Shown piece by piece: positions 54,423-63,032 of a stretch of 64,000 bases of DNA (positions are counted from its first letter, which is position 1; every line of letters starts with the position of its first letter). The notes below the pieces were generated by a model that worked only from the letters and a program-made list of their open reading frames with translations, had not been told where the DNA came from and ran no database searches. The translations under genes were made by a program, and so were the position numbers. The stretch is taken from the NCBI RefSeq assembly GCF_019458025.1, contig NZ_JAHZUY010000013.1:17115-81114 (forward strand). Reading direction: 5' to 3'. Origin of the DNA: Caldovatus aquaticus (GTDB lineage Bacteria > Pseudomonadota > Alphaproteobacteria > Acetobacterales > Acetobacteraceae).

Positions 54423-56483
54423 ATGCGCCACACCACGCTCCTCGTCGCGGCCGGGGCCGCCGCCGCCGCGCTGCTGCTTGTGGCCGCCGCGATGGGCGCC
54501 GAGGCGCCGGGAGAGGATCTGCCGGTCCGGCGGGTGACGCTCTCCTCCTCCGGGCTGATCCAGGTCGAGCGCGCCGGCGTGCTCGGCCCGGGCGCCGCGG
54601 CGCGGTTCCGCGCCCCGGTCGAGGACGTGGACGACATCCTCAAGAGCCTGGTCGTCGCCGACCCCGCCGGCACGGTGGAGGGCGTGCGCCTGCCCGCGCA
54701 AGACCTCGCCGCGGAGGCGTTCCGCGGCCTGCCGCTGCGGCCCGAGGACTTCGCCTCGCGCGCCGCGCTGCTGAACGCGCTGCGCGGGCACGAGGCGGAG
54801 GCGGGCGGCGCGCGCGGGCGCATCGCCGAGGCGGCGGAGGGCGAGGGAGGCGCGCTGCGCCTGGCCCTGATCACGCCGGGCGGGCTGCGCAGCCTCGTCG
54901 TCCGCGAGGGCGAGGAGGTGCGCCTGACGGACGCCGCCCTCGCCGCCCGGGTCGCGCGCGCCGCCGAGGCGCTGGCCGCGGCGCGCACCGCCGATACCCG
55001 TGCGGTGGAGGTCGCGCTGCGCGCCGAGCGGCCGCGCGAGGTGGCGCTCGCCTACGTCGCCGGGGCGCCGCTGTGGAAGCCCTCCTGGCGGCTCGCCGTG
55101 CCGCCGATCGGCGCGCCCGCCGGCGCCGAGGCGCGGCTGATGGGCTGGGCGGTGGTGGAGAACCGGACCGGCAGCGACTGGGACCGGGTGCGCCTCACCC
55201 TGGTCAGCGGCGAGGCGGCCGCCTACCGCCAGGCCCTCTACACCCCCGTCCTGGTCGCCCGCCCGGAGATGCCGGTGCGCGGCGCCGAGTCGGTGCCGGT
55301 GCGCCCCGACACCGGCGTGCGGCCCGCGCCGCCGCCCCCGGCGCCGCTGGCGATGGCCGCCCCGGCCGCGCGCGCGGCGCCGGCGGAAAGCGCCGAGGCG
55401 CGCGAGGGCGGGAGCGTGCCGCGGCTCGCCGCGCCGGCCCGGCCGGCCGCGCCGGCGCTGGCGGAGGCCTCGGCCGGGCGCGTGGCCTTCGTCCTGCCGG
55501 AGCCGGTCTCGATCCGCAGCGGCGAGACGGCGAACGTGCCCTTCCTCGACCTCCGCCTGCCGGCGGAGCGGGTCTGGTGGGTGCAGGACCTCGCCGCCCG
55601 CCACCCGCTGCAGGCCGTGCGGCTGCGCAACGCGACGCCGCACACCCTGCCGGACGGCCTCGCCACCGTGTACGGCACCGAGGGGGCGGAAGCCGGCGGC
55701 TTCCTCGGCGACGCGGAGATCCGCGCCCTGCCGCCGGGCGAGGTGCGCCTCCTCGCCTTCGCGCGCGACCGCGACGTGGTGATGACGAACTCCGCCGGCA
55801 CGGCGGAGCAGCCGCGGCGGGTGACGCTGCGCCGCGGCGCCGTGGACGTGGAGTTCCTGGCCCTGCGCGAAGCGGCGCTCGCGGTGGACCCGAAGGGCGC
55901 GCGCGGGACGCTGGTCGTGGACCTGCCGCGGCACGAAGGGGAGAAGCCGCGCTTCCCGGTGGCGGCGGAGGGCGATTTCGGCCTGCGACACGAGGCGGCG
56001 CTGGAGGGGGCCCCGGCCACGCTGCGGTTCGTCTGGGAGCGTCTCTTCCTCCGCCAGATGCCGCTCTGGGACCCGGGGCTCGACGACCCGATCCTGCTGC
56101 GCTGGCGCGACATCGACGTGGAGCGCGAGGCGCGGCGCCTGCCGGGCGGGCCGGGCACGCTGGAGGCGCTGCAGAGCCTGCTCGCGCGCCTGGCCGCCGA
56201 CGCGCCGGGGCGCGACGCGCTGGCGGCGCTCGTCGCCGAGCTGGCCGAGGCGCGCCGGCTGCTCGACCTCTTCCGCGAGCGGCGGCGCGCCTACCTGACC
56301 GCCGAGGCGGCGCTGGAGCGGGCGCGCCGCGCGGCGGAGGACCGCACCGGCGCGGCGCGCGAGGAGGCACGGCAGGCGCTCAACCGCGCCTCCCTCGCCG
56401 CCGAGCGGGCCGGCGCCGCGGCGGACGCGGCCTGGGAGGCGTGGCAGGGCGCGGTGCAGCGGATCATCGCCCGCGGCGGATAG
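54423..56483 (+). CDS. exported DUF4139-domain protein
   Basis: A 686-residue protein with an N-terminal signal or anchor (residues 3-28). The first half resembles the N-terminal domain that accompanies DUF4139, with VEDVDDILKSLVV and EVALAYVAGAPLWKPSWRL (in parts: EVALAYVAG, APLWKPSWRL). A proline/alanine-rich linker covers about 305-365. The DUF4139 part continues to about 575, and a charged helical coil ends the protein (about 580-686). Function is unknown in bacteria. It starts 61 bases after the deacylase on the same strand, so it may be co-transcribed. Confidence 0.75.
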   Translation: MRHTTLLVAAGAAAAALLLVAAAMGAEAPGEDLPVRRVTLSSSGLIQVERAGVLGPGAAARFRAPVEDVDDILKSLVVADPAGTVEGVRLPAQDLAAEAFRGLPLRPEDFASRAALLNALRGHEAEAGGARGRIAEAAEGEGGALRLALITPGGLRSLVVREGEEVRLTDAALAARVARAAEALAAARTADTRAVEVALRAERPREVALAYVAGAPLWKPSWRLAVPPIGAPAGAEARLMGWAVVENRTGSDWDRVRLTLVSGEAAAYRQALYTPVLVARPEMPVRGAESVPVRPDTGVRPAPPPPAPLAMAAPAARAAPAESAEAREGGSVPRLAAPARPAAPALAEASAGRVAFVLPEPVSIRSGETANVPFLDLRLPAERVWWVQDLAARHPLQAVRLRNATPHTLPDGLATVYGTEGAEAGGFLGDAEIRALPPGEVRLLAFARDRDVVMTNSAGTAEQPRRVTLRRGAVDVEFLALREAALAVDPKGARGTLVVDLPRHEGEKPRFPVAAEGDFGLRHEAALEGAPATLRFVWERLFLRQMPLWDPGLDDPILLRWRDIDVEREARRLPGGPGTLEALQSLLARLAADAPGRDALAALVAELAEARRLLDLFRERRRAYLTAEAALERARRAAEDRTGAAREEARQALNRASLAAERAGAAADAAWEAWQGAVQRIIARGG

Positions 56484-56570
56484 AGCGGGGCGCGGACGGC
56501 CGGAAACCTCCGCGAGCGCGAATCCGCGCGAGGGACAACGCGCCGCAGCCGCCCGCCGCGCCGCGCGGCC

Positions 56571-57554
56571 TCACTCCGGCCGCACCCCGGCGTCGCGCAG
56601 CACCTGCTGGCTGCGCGCCGCATCCTGCCGCACGAACGCGAGCAGCGCCTCCGGCGTGGCGAGCTCCGGCCGGCGCTCGATCGCAAGCTCGGTCAGCCGC
56701 TGCTCCAGCCGCTGCATCGCCTCGTTGAAGGCGGCGTTGAGCGCGGCGACGGCGGCCTGGGGCGTGCGCGCCGGGGCGAAGGCGGCGATCCAGGCGGCCG
56801 CCGACCAGGCAGGCAGGCCTGCCTCGGCGGCCGAGGGTACCTCGGGCAGCGCGGCGGCGCGGGTGTCGCCCGCGACCGCGATCGGGCGCACCGTGCCGGC
56901 ACGGATGTGGCCGAGGGCGGAGGCGACCGGGTCCACGCACATGTGCGCCTCGCCCGCGATCACCGCCTGCATGGCGGGGCCGCCGCCGCGGTACTGCACC
57001 ATCTGCACCTCCGCGCCGGTGGCGGCGCGGAACACCTCGCTCGCCAGGTGATTGGCGCTGCCGATGCCGGCGGCGGCGAAGTTCACCCGGCCGCGGTTGG
57101 CGCGCAGCCACTCGAGCAGCGAGCGCATGTCGGTCACGGGAAGGCGCGGATTGACCACCAGCACCTGGGGGATGCGGCCGAGATGGGCGATCGGGGCGAA
57201 GTCGGCGATCGCGTCGTAGGGCATGCGCGCGACCAGCGCCGGGGCGATGACGTGGGCGTTGGAGTTGATGAGGATGGTGTGGCCGTCGGGCGCCGCCTTG
57301 GCCACCGCCTCCGCCCCGATCAGGCCGGCCGCGCCGCCCGGCCGGTTCTCGATCACCAGCGGCTGGCCGAGGATGCCGCTGACGGTCTCCTGCAGCAGCC
57401 TGGCGACGACGTCGGTGGCGCCGCCGGGGGCGAAGGGCACGACGACGCGCACGGGGCGCTCGGGGCGCCAGGGCGGGACGGCCTGCCCCGCGGCCGCCCG
57501 GCGGGGGAGCGGCAGCAGCAGGGCAGGGGCGAGGAGCAGGGTGCGACGGTCCAT
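56571..57554 (-). CDS. Bug/TctC-family tripartite tricarboxylate receptor
   Basis: A 327-residue periplasmic binding protein. Residues 1-22 are a signal peptide. The mature N-terminus RPVRVVVPFAPGGATDVVAR and the elements ENRPGG, APDGHTI and YRGGGPAM are those of the Bug family. It is the third such receptor in the window and again has no TctA/TctB partners. It is divergent from the acyl-CoA dehydrogenase gene at 57713. Co-location with acyl-CoA and CoA-transferase genes is common for these receptors and suggests a carboxylic-acid ligand, by inference. Confidence 0.92.
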   Translation of the reverse strand: MDRRTLLLAPALLLPLPRRAAAGQAVPPWRPERPVRVVVPFAPGGATDVVARLLQETVSGILGQPLVIENRPGGAAGLIGAEAVAKAAPDGHTILINSNAHVIAPALVARMPYDAIADFAPIAHLGRIPQVLVVNPRLPVTDMRSLLEWLRANRGRVNFAAAGIGSANHLASEVFRAATGAEVQMVQYRGGGPAMQAVIAGEAHMCVDPVASALGHIRAGTVRPIAVAGDTRAAALPEVPSAAEAGLPAWSAAAWIAAFAPARTPQAAVAALNAAFNEAMQRLEQRLTELAIERRPELATPEALLAFVRQDAARSQQVLRDAGVRPE

Positions 57555-57712
57555 GACGTGGCCTCCCGAGGCGTGGCGGGCGCTTTCGATTCGGCGCCTT
57601 GGCGAAGCTATGCCAGCCTCCTGCGGCTTCCGCCAGCGGGGGACGGCGCGGGCGGCGCGCCTTGCCAGTGGCGCCCCGCGCGCCTAAGCCGCGCGGCCTG
57701 AGGAACGCCGCG

Positions 57713-58888
57713 ATGACCCCCACCACCACGACCGCGACCGCCGAGGACCACGCCGAGATCCGCGCCGAGGTGCGCAAGCTCTGCGCCCGCTTCCCGGGCG
57801 AGTACTGGCGCGCGCTCGACCGCGAGCGCGGCTATCCGACCGAGTTCGTGCGCGCGCTGACCGAGGCCGGCTACCTCGCCGCGCTGATCCCCGAGGAGTA
57901 TGGCGGCGCCGGCCTGCCGCTCTCCGCCGCCGCGGCGATCCTCGAGGAGATCCAGCACTCGGGCGGCAACGCCGCGGCCTGCCATGCGCAGATGTACATC
58001 ATGGGCACCATCCTCCGGCACGGCTCGGAGGAGCAGAAGCGCCGCTACCTGCCGAAGATCGCCTCCGGCGCGCTGCGCCTGCAGGCCTTCGGCGTGACCG
58101 AGCCCTCGAGCGGCACCGACACCACCGCGCTCCGCACCACGGCGCGGCGCGAGGGCGACAAGTACGTGGTCAACGGCCAGAAGATCTGGACCAGCCGCGC
58201 CGAGCACTCCGACCTGATGCTGCTGCTCGCCCGCACCACGCCGCGCGAGCAGGTGCGCAGGAAGACCGAGGGGCTGTCGGTGTTCCTCGTGGACATGCGG
58301 GAGGCGCTCGGCAAGGGCCTCACCATCCGCCCGATCCGCACCATGATGAACCACAACACCACCGAGGTGTTCTTCGACAACGTCGAGATCCCGGCCGAGA
58401 ACCTGATCGGCGAGGAGGGCAAGGGCTTCCGCTACATCCTCGACGGCATGAACGCCGAGCGGCTGCTGATCGCGGCCGAGTGCATCGGCGACGCCAAGTG
58501 GTTCATCGAGAAGGCGGTCGCCTACGCGAAGGAGCGGGTGCTGTTCGGCCGCCCGATCGGCCAGAACCAGGGCGTGCAGTTCCCGATCGCGCGTGCCTAC
58601 GCGCAGATGCGCGCGGCCGAGGCGATCGTGCAGAAGGGCCTGCGCAAGTTCGAGGCCGGCGAGAACTGCGGCGAGGAGGCGAACATGGGCAAGATGCTCG
58701 CGGCCGAGGCGAGCTGGGCCGCCGGCGAGGCCTGCATCCAGACCCATGGCGGCTTCGGCTTCGCCGAGGAGTACGACATCGAGCGCAAGTTCCGCGAGAC
58801 GCGGCTCTACCAGGTGGCGCCGATCAGCACCAACCTGATCCTGAGCTACCTCGGCGAGCACGTGCTCGGCCTGCCGCGGAGCTACTGA
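57713..58888 (+). CDS. acyl-CoA dehydrogenase
   Basis: A 391-residue FAD-dependent acyl-CoA dehydrogenase. FGVTEPSSGTDTTAL and IWTSRAEHSDLMLLL line the FAD and substrate. QTHGGFGFAEEYDIER is the C-terminal signature. The usual C-terminal catalytic Glu (YEGT) is absent; that place reads YQVAPIST. Glu249 in NAERLLIA fits the alternative base position used by isovaleryl-CoA and long-chain enzymes. AGGAACG precedes ATG 57713. It begins the run 57713-60621 with an unknown protein and a CoA transferase. Confidence 0.92.
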   Translation: MTPTTTTATAEDHAEIRAEVRKLCARFPGEYWRALDRERGYPTEFVRALTEAGYLAALIPEEYGGAGLPLSAAAAILEEIQHSGGNAAACHAQMYIMGTILRHGSEEQKRRYLPKIASGALRLQAFGVTEPSSGTDTTALRTTARREGDKYVVNGQKIWTSRAEHSDLMLLLARTTPREQVRRKTEGLSVFLVDMREALGKGLTIRPIRTMMNHNTTEVFFDNVEIPAENLIGEEGKGFRYILDGMNAERLLIAAECIGDAKWFIEKAVAYAKERVLFGRPIGQNQGVQFPIARAYAQMRAAEAIVQKGLRKFEAGENCGEEANMGKMLAAEASWAAGEACIQTHGGFGFAEEYDIERKFRETRLYQVAPISTNLILSYLGEHVLGLPRSY

Positions 58889-58894
58889 CGCGCC

Positions 58895-59473
58895 ATGGCC
58901 GGCGGAGCGACCAGCGGCAGGCCGCTGCCGGCGCCCGGGACCGTGCTGCCGCTGCACGGCTTCGTCACGCGGCTCGACAGCGTGATCAACCGTCCCGGGC
59001 GGGTGCTCGAGGACATCCTCGGCTATCACCGGGGACGGCTCGCGCGGGGCTGGGCGCTCCTGCTGCTGACCGAGCCGCTGCGGCCCGGCGACTTCGAATT
59101 CGCCGGCTACACGCGCTTCTCCGGCGGGCGGATCGGGCATCCGGGCCTCGGCGCGGCGCGGCAGACGGCGGACGCGCGGCTGCGCGCGATGCTCGGCGCC
59201 CAGGGCTACGACCGGGTCAAGGCGCGGATTGCGGACGGGCTCGAGATCCGCGGGCCGCGGCGCGTCGCGAAGATCCTGCCGGCGATCGGGCACGACAGCG
59301 GCATGGCCGAGCCCGATCAGTACCCGCCGGGCGGCGGCGTGCCGCAGTGGCTCCTCAAGGAGGCGCGGAGGTTCATCGTCGCCGCGGTGGTGCCGGCGGG
59401 ACGCTGCTATCGCGGCGGCGGCGTGGACGGCGGCCGCTGGATGGACCCGCGCGAGGCGCAGACGCTTCAGTGA
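58895..59473 (+). CDS. conserved-looking protein of unknown function
   Basis: A 192-residue protein I do not recognise. It has no signal peptide or membrane helix. The centre (about 95-150) is mixed charged, with RLRAMLGAQGYDRVKARIADG. A proline/glycine motif DQYPPGGGVPQWLLKEARRF, read as DQYPPGGGVPQW then LLKEARRF, follows at about 140-160. A GRCYRGGG stretch is near the end. It starts six bases after the acyl-CoA dehydrogenase, and its stop lies 14 bases before the CoA-transferase ATG, so it is surely in that operon. A role in acyl-CoA metabolism is inferred only from position. Confidence 0.65.
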   Translation: MAGGATSGRPLPAPGTVLPLHGFVTRLDSVINRPGRVLEDILGYHRGRLARGWALLLLTEPLRPGDFEFAGYTRFSGGRIGHPGLGAARQTADARLRAMLGAQGYDRVKARIADGLEIRGPRRVAKILPAIGHDSGMAEPDQYPPGGGVPQWLLKEARRFIVAAVVPAGRCYRGGGVDGGRWMDPREAQTLQ

Positions 59474-59487
59474 AGGAACAGGTGCGC

Positions 59488-60621
59488 ATGAACGGCGGAT
59501 CGAAGCCCCTCTCCGGCCTTCTCGTCGTCTCCATGGAGCAGGCGGTCGCCGCGCCGCTCTGCTCGATGCGGCTGGCCGACGCCGGCGCGCGGGTGATCAA
59601 GATCGAGCGCCCCGAGGGCGACTTCGCGCGCGGCTACGACCGGGCCGCCAGGGGCCAGTCGAGCTACTTCGTCTGGCTCAACCGCGGCAAGGAGAGCGTC
59701 TGCCTCGACATCAAGAAGCCCGAGGACAAGACGCTGCTCGGGCGCATGATCGCCCGCGCCGACGTGTTCATCCAGAACCTCGCCCCCGGCGCCATGGCCC
59801 GCGCCGGTTTCGGCAGCGCGGCGCTGCGCGAGCGCCATCCGCGCCTGATCACCGTGGACATCTCCGGCTACGGCGAGACCGGCGAGTACGCGCGGATGAA
59901 GGCCTACGACCTGCTGGTGCAGGCCGAATCCGGCCTGTGCAGCGTCACCGGCCGCCCCGAGGGGCCGGGCCGCGTCGGCGTCTCCGCCTGCGACATCGCC
60001 TGCGGCATGAACGCCCACGCCGCCGTGCTGGAGGCGCTGATCGAGCGCGGCATCACCGGCCGCGGCAAGGGCATCGCCGTCTCGCTCTTCGACGGCATGG
60101 CGGACTGGATGAACGTGCCCCTGCTGTTCTACGAGGGCACCGGCAAGGCGCCGGAGCGCATGGGCCTCGCCCATCCCTCGATCTGCCCCTACGGCGCCTT
60201 CCCCACCCGCGACGGCGCCCTGGTGCTGATCGCCATCCAGAACGAGCGCGAATGGGCCGAGTTCTGCGCCCGCTTCCTGCTGCAGCCCGAGCTGCCGCAG
60301 CGCGAGGGCTTCCGCAGCAACGTCGAGCGCGTCGCCCACCGCGCCCTGGTGGACGCGCACATCGGCGCGACCTTCGCCGCGCTCTCGCGCGAGGAGTGCC
60401 GCGAGCGCCTGCTCGCCGCCAACACCGCCTTCGGCTTCGTCAACGACGTCGCCGGCCTCGCCCGCCACCCGGCGCTGCGCCGGCTCGCCGTGCAGACGCC
60501 GAACGGCCCGGTGGAGATGGCCGCCCCGCCGGCGCGGTTCAGCGACGGCGAGCGGCGCTACGGCCCGGTCCCGGCGCTCGGCGAGCACACGGAGCGGGTG
60601 CGGGCGGAGTTCGCCGGCTGA
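59488..60621 (+). CDS. CaiB/BaiF-family (class III) CoA transferase
   Basis: A 377-residue class III CoA transferase. The N-terminal PLCSMRLADAGARVIKIE, LNRGKESVCLDIKKPED and ISGYGETG are characteristic. Asp169 in SACDIACGM is at the place of the catalytic Asp of formyl-CoA transferase, which forms a mixed anhydride with the acid. These enzymes activate carboxylic acids by moving CoA from another acyl-CoA. ATG 59488 is used with AAGGA nine bases upstream; GTG 59470 in frame overlaps the preceding stop. Together with the acyl-CoA dehydrogenase it suggests a short organic-acid degradation pathway. Confidence 0.92.
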   Translation: MNGGSKPLSGLLVVSMEQAVAAPLCSMRLADAGARVIKIERPEGDFARGYDRAARGQSSYFVWLNRGKESVCLDIKKPEDKTLLGRMIARADVFIQNLAPGAMARAGFGSAALRERHPRLITVDISGYGETGEYARMKAYDLLVQAESGLCSVTGRPEGPGRVGVSACDIACGMNAHAAVLEALIERGITGRGKGIAVSLFDGMADWMNVPLLFYEGTGKAPERMGLAHPSICPYGAFPTRDGALVLIAIQNEREWAEFCARFLLQPELPQREGFRSNVERVAHRALVDAHIGATFAALSREECRERLLAANTAFGFVNDVAGLARHPALRRLAVQTPNGPVEMAAPPARFSDGERRYGPVPALGEHTERVRAEFAG

Positions 60622-60646
60622 CGGCCGCGCCCTGCCGGGCCGGCGC

Positions 60647-61639
60647 TCAGCGCCGCCGCGGGCCGCCTGGCGCCTCCGCCCTGCGGTCCGGCGGCGCCTC
60701 GGCCACCTGCAGCATCGGGGCGCTCCGGCCGGCGATGGCGATCGGCGCGGCGCGGTAGGCATCGAGCCCACGCCCCGCGGCGCGGCCGCCGCCCCCCTGG
60801 CCGGCGAGCGGCAGGAGCCGCGCCCGCTCGGCCCGGTTGGACAGGGACAGCGCCAGCGCCTGGAAGCCGTTCGGCGCCCCTCCGGCGGGCCCTTCGGTGG
60901 CGCTCATCCGGTCGCGCACCGCGGCCCCGGACGCGACCGAGGCGAGCGCGGACCGCGCGCCGCCCGCCCGGGCGCCGCCGGCCTGGGCCCAGGCGTAGGC
61001 CATTTCGTCGCGAATCGTGTAGGGCCGGCGCTGCTCCGCCGGCCAGGCGGCGAGGACGCGCCCCCGGTAGGCCTCGGCCAGCTCGGGGGTCTGGGAGTGG
61101 TAGTGCGCCGCCGCCCAGGTCCAGTCGCGCCGCGCCGCGTAGAGCTCGTTCAGGAAGCGGGCCGCGTAGCGGGCGTTGGCGGCGGGATCGAAAGCCTCCT
61201 CGAGCGAGGCGAAGGCCCGGGGGTGATGATGCAGGTTGATCTGCAGGCATCCGACGTCGATCAGCCGCACGCCGCGGGCCTGAAGTTGCCGGACATGGGC
61301 AATCGCTTCCTCCCGGGTGTCGAAATGGCGCCCCTGGCCCTCGGCATTGACGGTCCACGGCCAGGGGCTGACGGCCCCCGTCGCCGGGTCGCGCCGGCCC
61401 GATTCGACCCGGGCGATGGCCTGCAGGAGCTGCGGCGGCAGGTTGTGGCTCCGCTCCGCGGCCTGGATGGCGGCGCGGCACTGCTGTGCCGGATCAGGCC
61501 CCGGAATGCCTCCGGGAGCCGCGCGGGCGGGGGCAGCGGTGATCGCAAGGAGGGCGAAGAGGAGGAGCGGCGCGCCCGCCCGTCGGCGTGCGGCGGCGCC
61601 GATCCCGGCGGCGGTCCTGCGGGGGCGGTTTCCGGCCAT
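60647..61639 (-). CDS. exported lytic transglycosylase (SLT domain)
   Basis: A 330-residue protein with a signal peptide (1-40, ending APARA). An SLT-type lysozyme fold covers about 50-210. The catalytic acid is Glu79 in IARVESGRRDP, and VGCLQINLHHH is the usual GLMQI-like block. The fold continues through AARFLNELY and AAAHYHSQTPE. The last 100 residues are Ala/Gly/Arg-rich and unassigned. It should cleave peptidoglycan to 1,6-anhydro-muropeptides, perhaps in secretion or wall turnover. The promoter must lie in the 61640-61780 region, opposite the candidate small RNA. Confidence 0.9.
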   Translation of the reverse strand: MAGNRPRRTAAGIGAAARRRAGAPLLLFALLAITAAPARAAPGGIPGPDPAQQCRAAIQAAERSHNLPPQLLQAIARVESGRRDPATGAVSPWPWTVNAEGQGRHFDTREEAIAHVRQLQARGVRLIDVGCLQINLHHHPRAFASLEEAFDPAANARYAARFLNELYAARRDWTWAAAHYHSQTPELAEAYRGRVLAAWPAEQRRPYTIRDEMAYAWAQAGGARAGGARSALASVASGAAVRDRMSATEGPAGGAPNGFQALALSLSNRAERARLLPLAGQGGGGRAAGRGLDAYRAAPIAIAGRSAPMLQVAEAPPDRRAEAPGGPRRR

Positions 61640-61745
61640 CGAACGTCCTGTCTCGCAGCCGAGGCAGCAACCGACGTGCCAGCGCGGCCATCCCCCTGCG
61701 GGCCGAGCTATGCGTTCTCGTCCATTGTGCAGTGCAAAAAGTCAC

Positions 61746-61773
61746 TTGCGGGCGGGTCGTGCAGCTCCTATCT
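61746..61773 (+). promoter_or_regulatory. candidate promoter of the 61.8-kb small RNA
   Basis: TTGCGG and CTATCT lie 16 bases apart. The -10 hexamer is identical to that of the tRNA-His promoter at 15.57 kb. It predicts a transcript start near 61780. Confidence 0.45.
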
Positions 61774-61779
61774 ACCGCA

Positions 61780-61866
61780 GCGCAGCAAGGCGGTTCGCCG
61801 CGGCGCTGCATTCTTGGACGTTTCCTCCCTAAACTCGGCGGTGCCTCCGGGCACCGCCTTTTTTTT
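61780..61866 (+). ncRNA. candidate small regulatory RNA with CCUCCCU hairpin loop
   Basis: No protein is encoded here, yet a promoter-like pair and a strong plus-strand terminator bracket about 87 bases. A 5' hairpin (61777-61783 with 61803-61809, inner stem GGCG/CGCC) is followed by a small hairpin, GTTT/AAAC, whose 7-base loop is CCTCCCT (61824-61830). This loop is complementary to a Shine-Dalgarno sequence. The terminator follows at once. Alphaproteobacterial 'cuckoo'-type small RNAs carry such anti-Shine-Dalgarno loops, so a trans-acting inhibitor of translation is plausible. Expression is not shown by sequence alone. Confidence 0.5.
61837..61866 (+). terminator. intrinsic terminator, plus strand
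   Basis: A perfect 9-base-pair stem GGCGGTGCC/GGCACCGCC with loop TCCG is followed by eight T. It is the clearest terminator in the window. Both flanking protein genes are on the minus strand, so it must end a plus-strand transcript. Confidence 0.93.
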
Positions 61867-61870
61867 GCGA

Positions 61871-62785
61871 TCAACGGAGATATGACCAGTCCGCGGCGGC
61901 GAGGCGGGCGATCAGGCGGGTGAGGCTGCGCCGCAGAGCGGGGAAGCCGGGGCCGCGCTCGATCCGCCCCTCGTCCATGTAGAGCGCGCGGGCGACCTCG
62001 ATCTGCAGGGCGTGGACCCCCTCGCGCGGGCGGCCGTAGTGGCGGGTGACGTAGCCGCCGGCGTAGGGGTCGTTGCGCCGCACCCGGTAGCCCAGCCCGG
62101 TCAGGACCTCCTCCACGAAGCGGGTCGCGCGCGGCGCGCAGGCCGTGCCGTGCGCGTCGCCGAGCACGAAGTCGGGCGGGTTGGCCGCCTGGGCCGGATG
62201 GGCCGGCATCGAGTGGCAGTCGATCAGCAGGCAGCAGCCGAACCGGGCCCGGGTCTCGGCGATCAGGCCGGCGAGCGCGTCGTGGTAGGGCTGCCAGTAG
62301 CGCTGGATGCGCGCCTCGGCCTCGGCGAAGGCGAGCTTGCGGCGATAGACCGGCTCTCCGGTCGCAACCACGCGGGCGATGGTGCCGAGCCCGGCGCCGA
62401 CCCGCGGGCTGCCGGTGTTGACCCAGGCCGGGAGCGGCCCCTCGAACATCGCCGGGTCGAGCTCCCAGGGCTCGCGGTTCACGTCGCAGAAGACGCGCGG
62501 GAAGGTCGCCGCGATCAGCGGCGCGCCGAGCGCGGGGGCGGCGGCGAACAGTTCGTCCACGAAACTGTCCTCGCTCCGCCGCAGGGTCAGCGGATCGAGC
62601 CGCGCGGCGGCGAGGAAGTCGGTCGGATAGTCGGCGCCGGAATGCGGCGAGGCGAAGACCAGGGGGGCCGTCTGGCGATCGGGCCGGCGAAGGACGAACG
62701 GCGGGAGCGCCTCGCCGCCCCCCGGCGGGGCAGGGGTGGCCGTCGTCGGTTCGGCGGAGGAGACGGGCGACGGCAGATCGTCCAT
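61871..62785 (-). CDS. N-formylglutamate amidohydrolase-family protein
   Basis: A 304-residue protein of the N-formylglutamate amidohydrolase (HutG2-like) family. [25 protein letters not shown] and LIDCHSMP hold the expected metal and catalytic residues. The typical enzyme releases formate from N-formyl-L-glutamate at the end of histidine degradation; no other hut gene is in the window, and many family members act on other amides. ATG 62785 is preceded by GGCGGAGCGAAGG-like purines only weakly. The stop lies four bases past the small-RNA terminator on the other strand. Confidence 0.88.
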   Translation of the reverse strand: MDDLPSPVSSAEPTTATPAPPGGGEALPPFVLRRPDRQTAPLVFASPHSGADYPTDFLAAARLDPLTLRRSEDSFVDELFAAAPALGAPLIAATFPRVFCDVNREPWELDPAMFEGPLPAWVNTGSPRVGAGLGTIARVVATGEPVYRRKLAFAEAEARIQRYWQPYHDALAGLIAETRARFGCCLLIDCHSMPAHPAQAANPPDFVLGDAHGTACAPRATRFVEEVLTGLGYRVRRNDPYAGGYVTRHYGRPREGVHALQIEVARALYMDEGRIERGPGFPALRRSLTRLIARLAAADWSYLR

Positions 62786-63032
62786 GGCTCTGGCGGAGCG
62801 AAGGAACCACAGACCGCCCGGGCTGTCACGCGGCCTGCAAGGGACCGCACCGGCAGGCGCGGCCGGGGACGGCCCGGCAGGCGGGGATCGCCGTCCCCCC
62901 GGACCGGACCCGGTCCGGCCCCGCCCGACCGGCGCCGTCCGGTCCCGGGGCGGGCGGCGGCGCCCGCCGATCTGTCGCCCTCCGCGCCCCGCCGCGGCGC
63001 CCGGGCGCGGCCCGGCCGGGGCGGGCGGCGGC

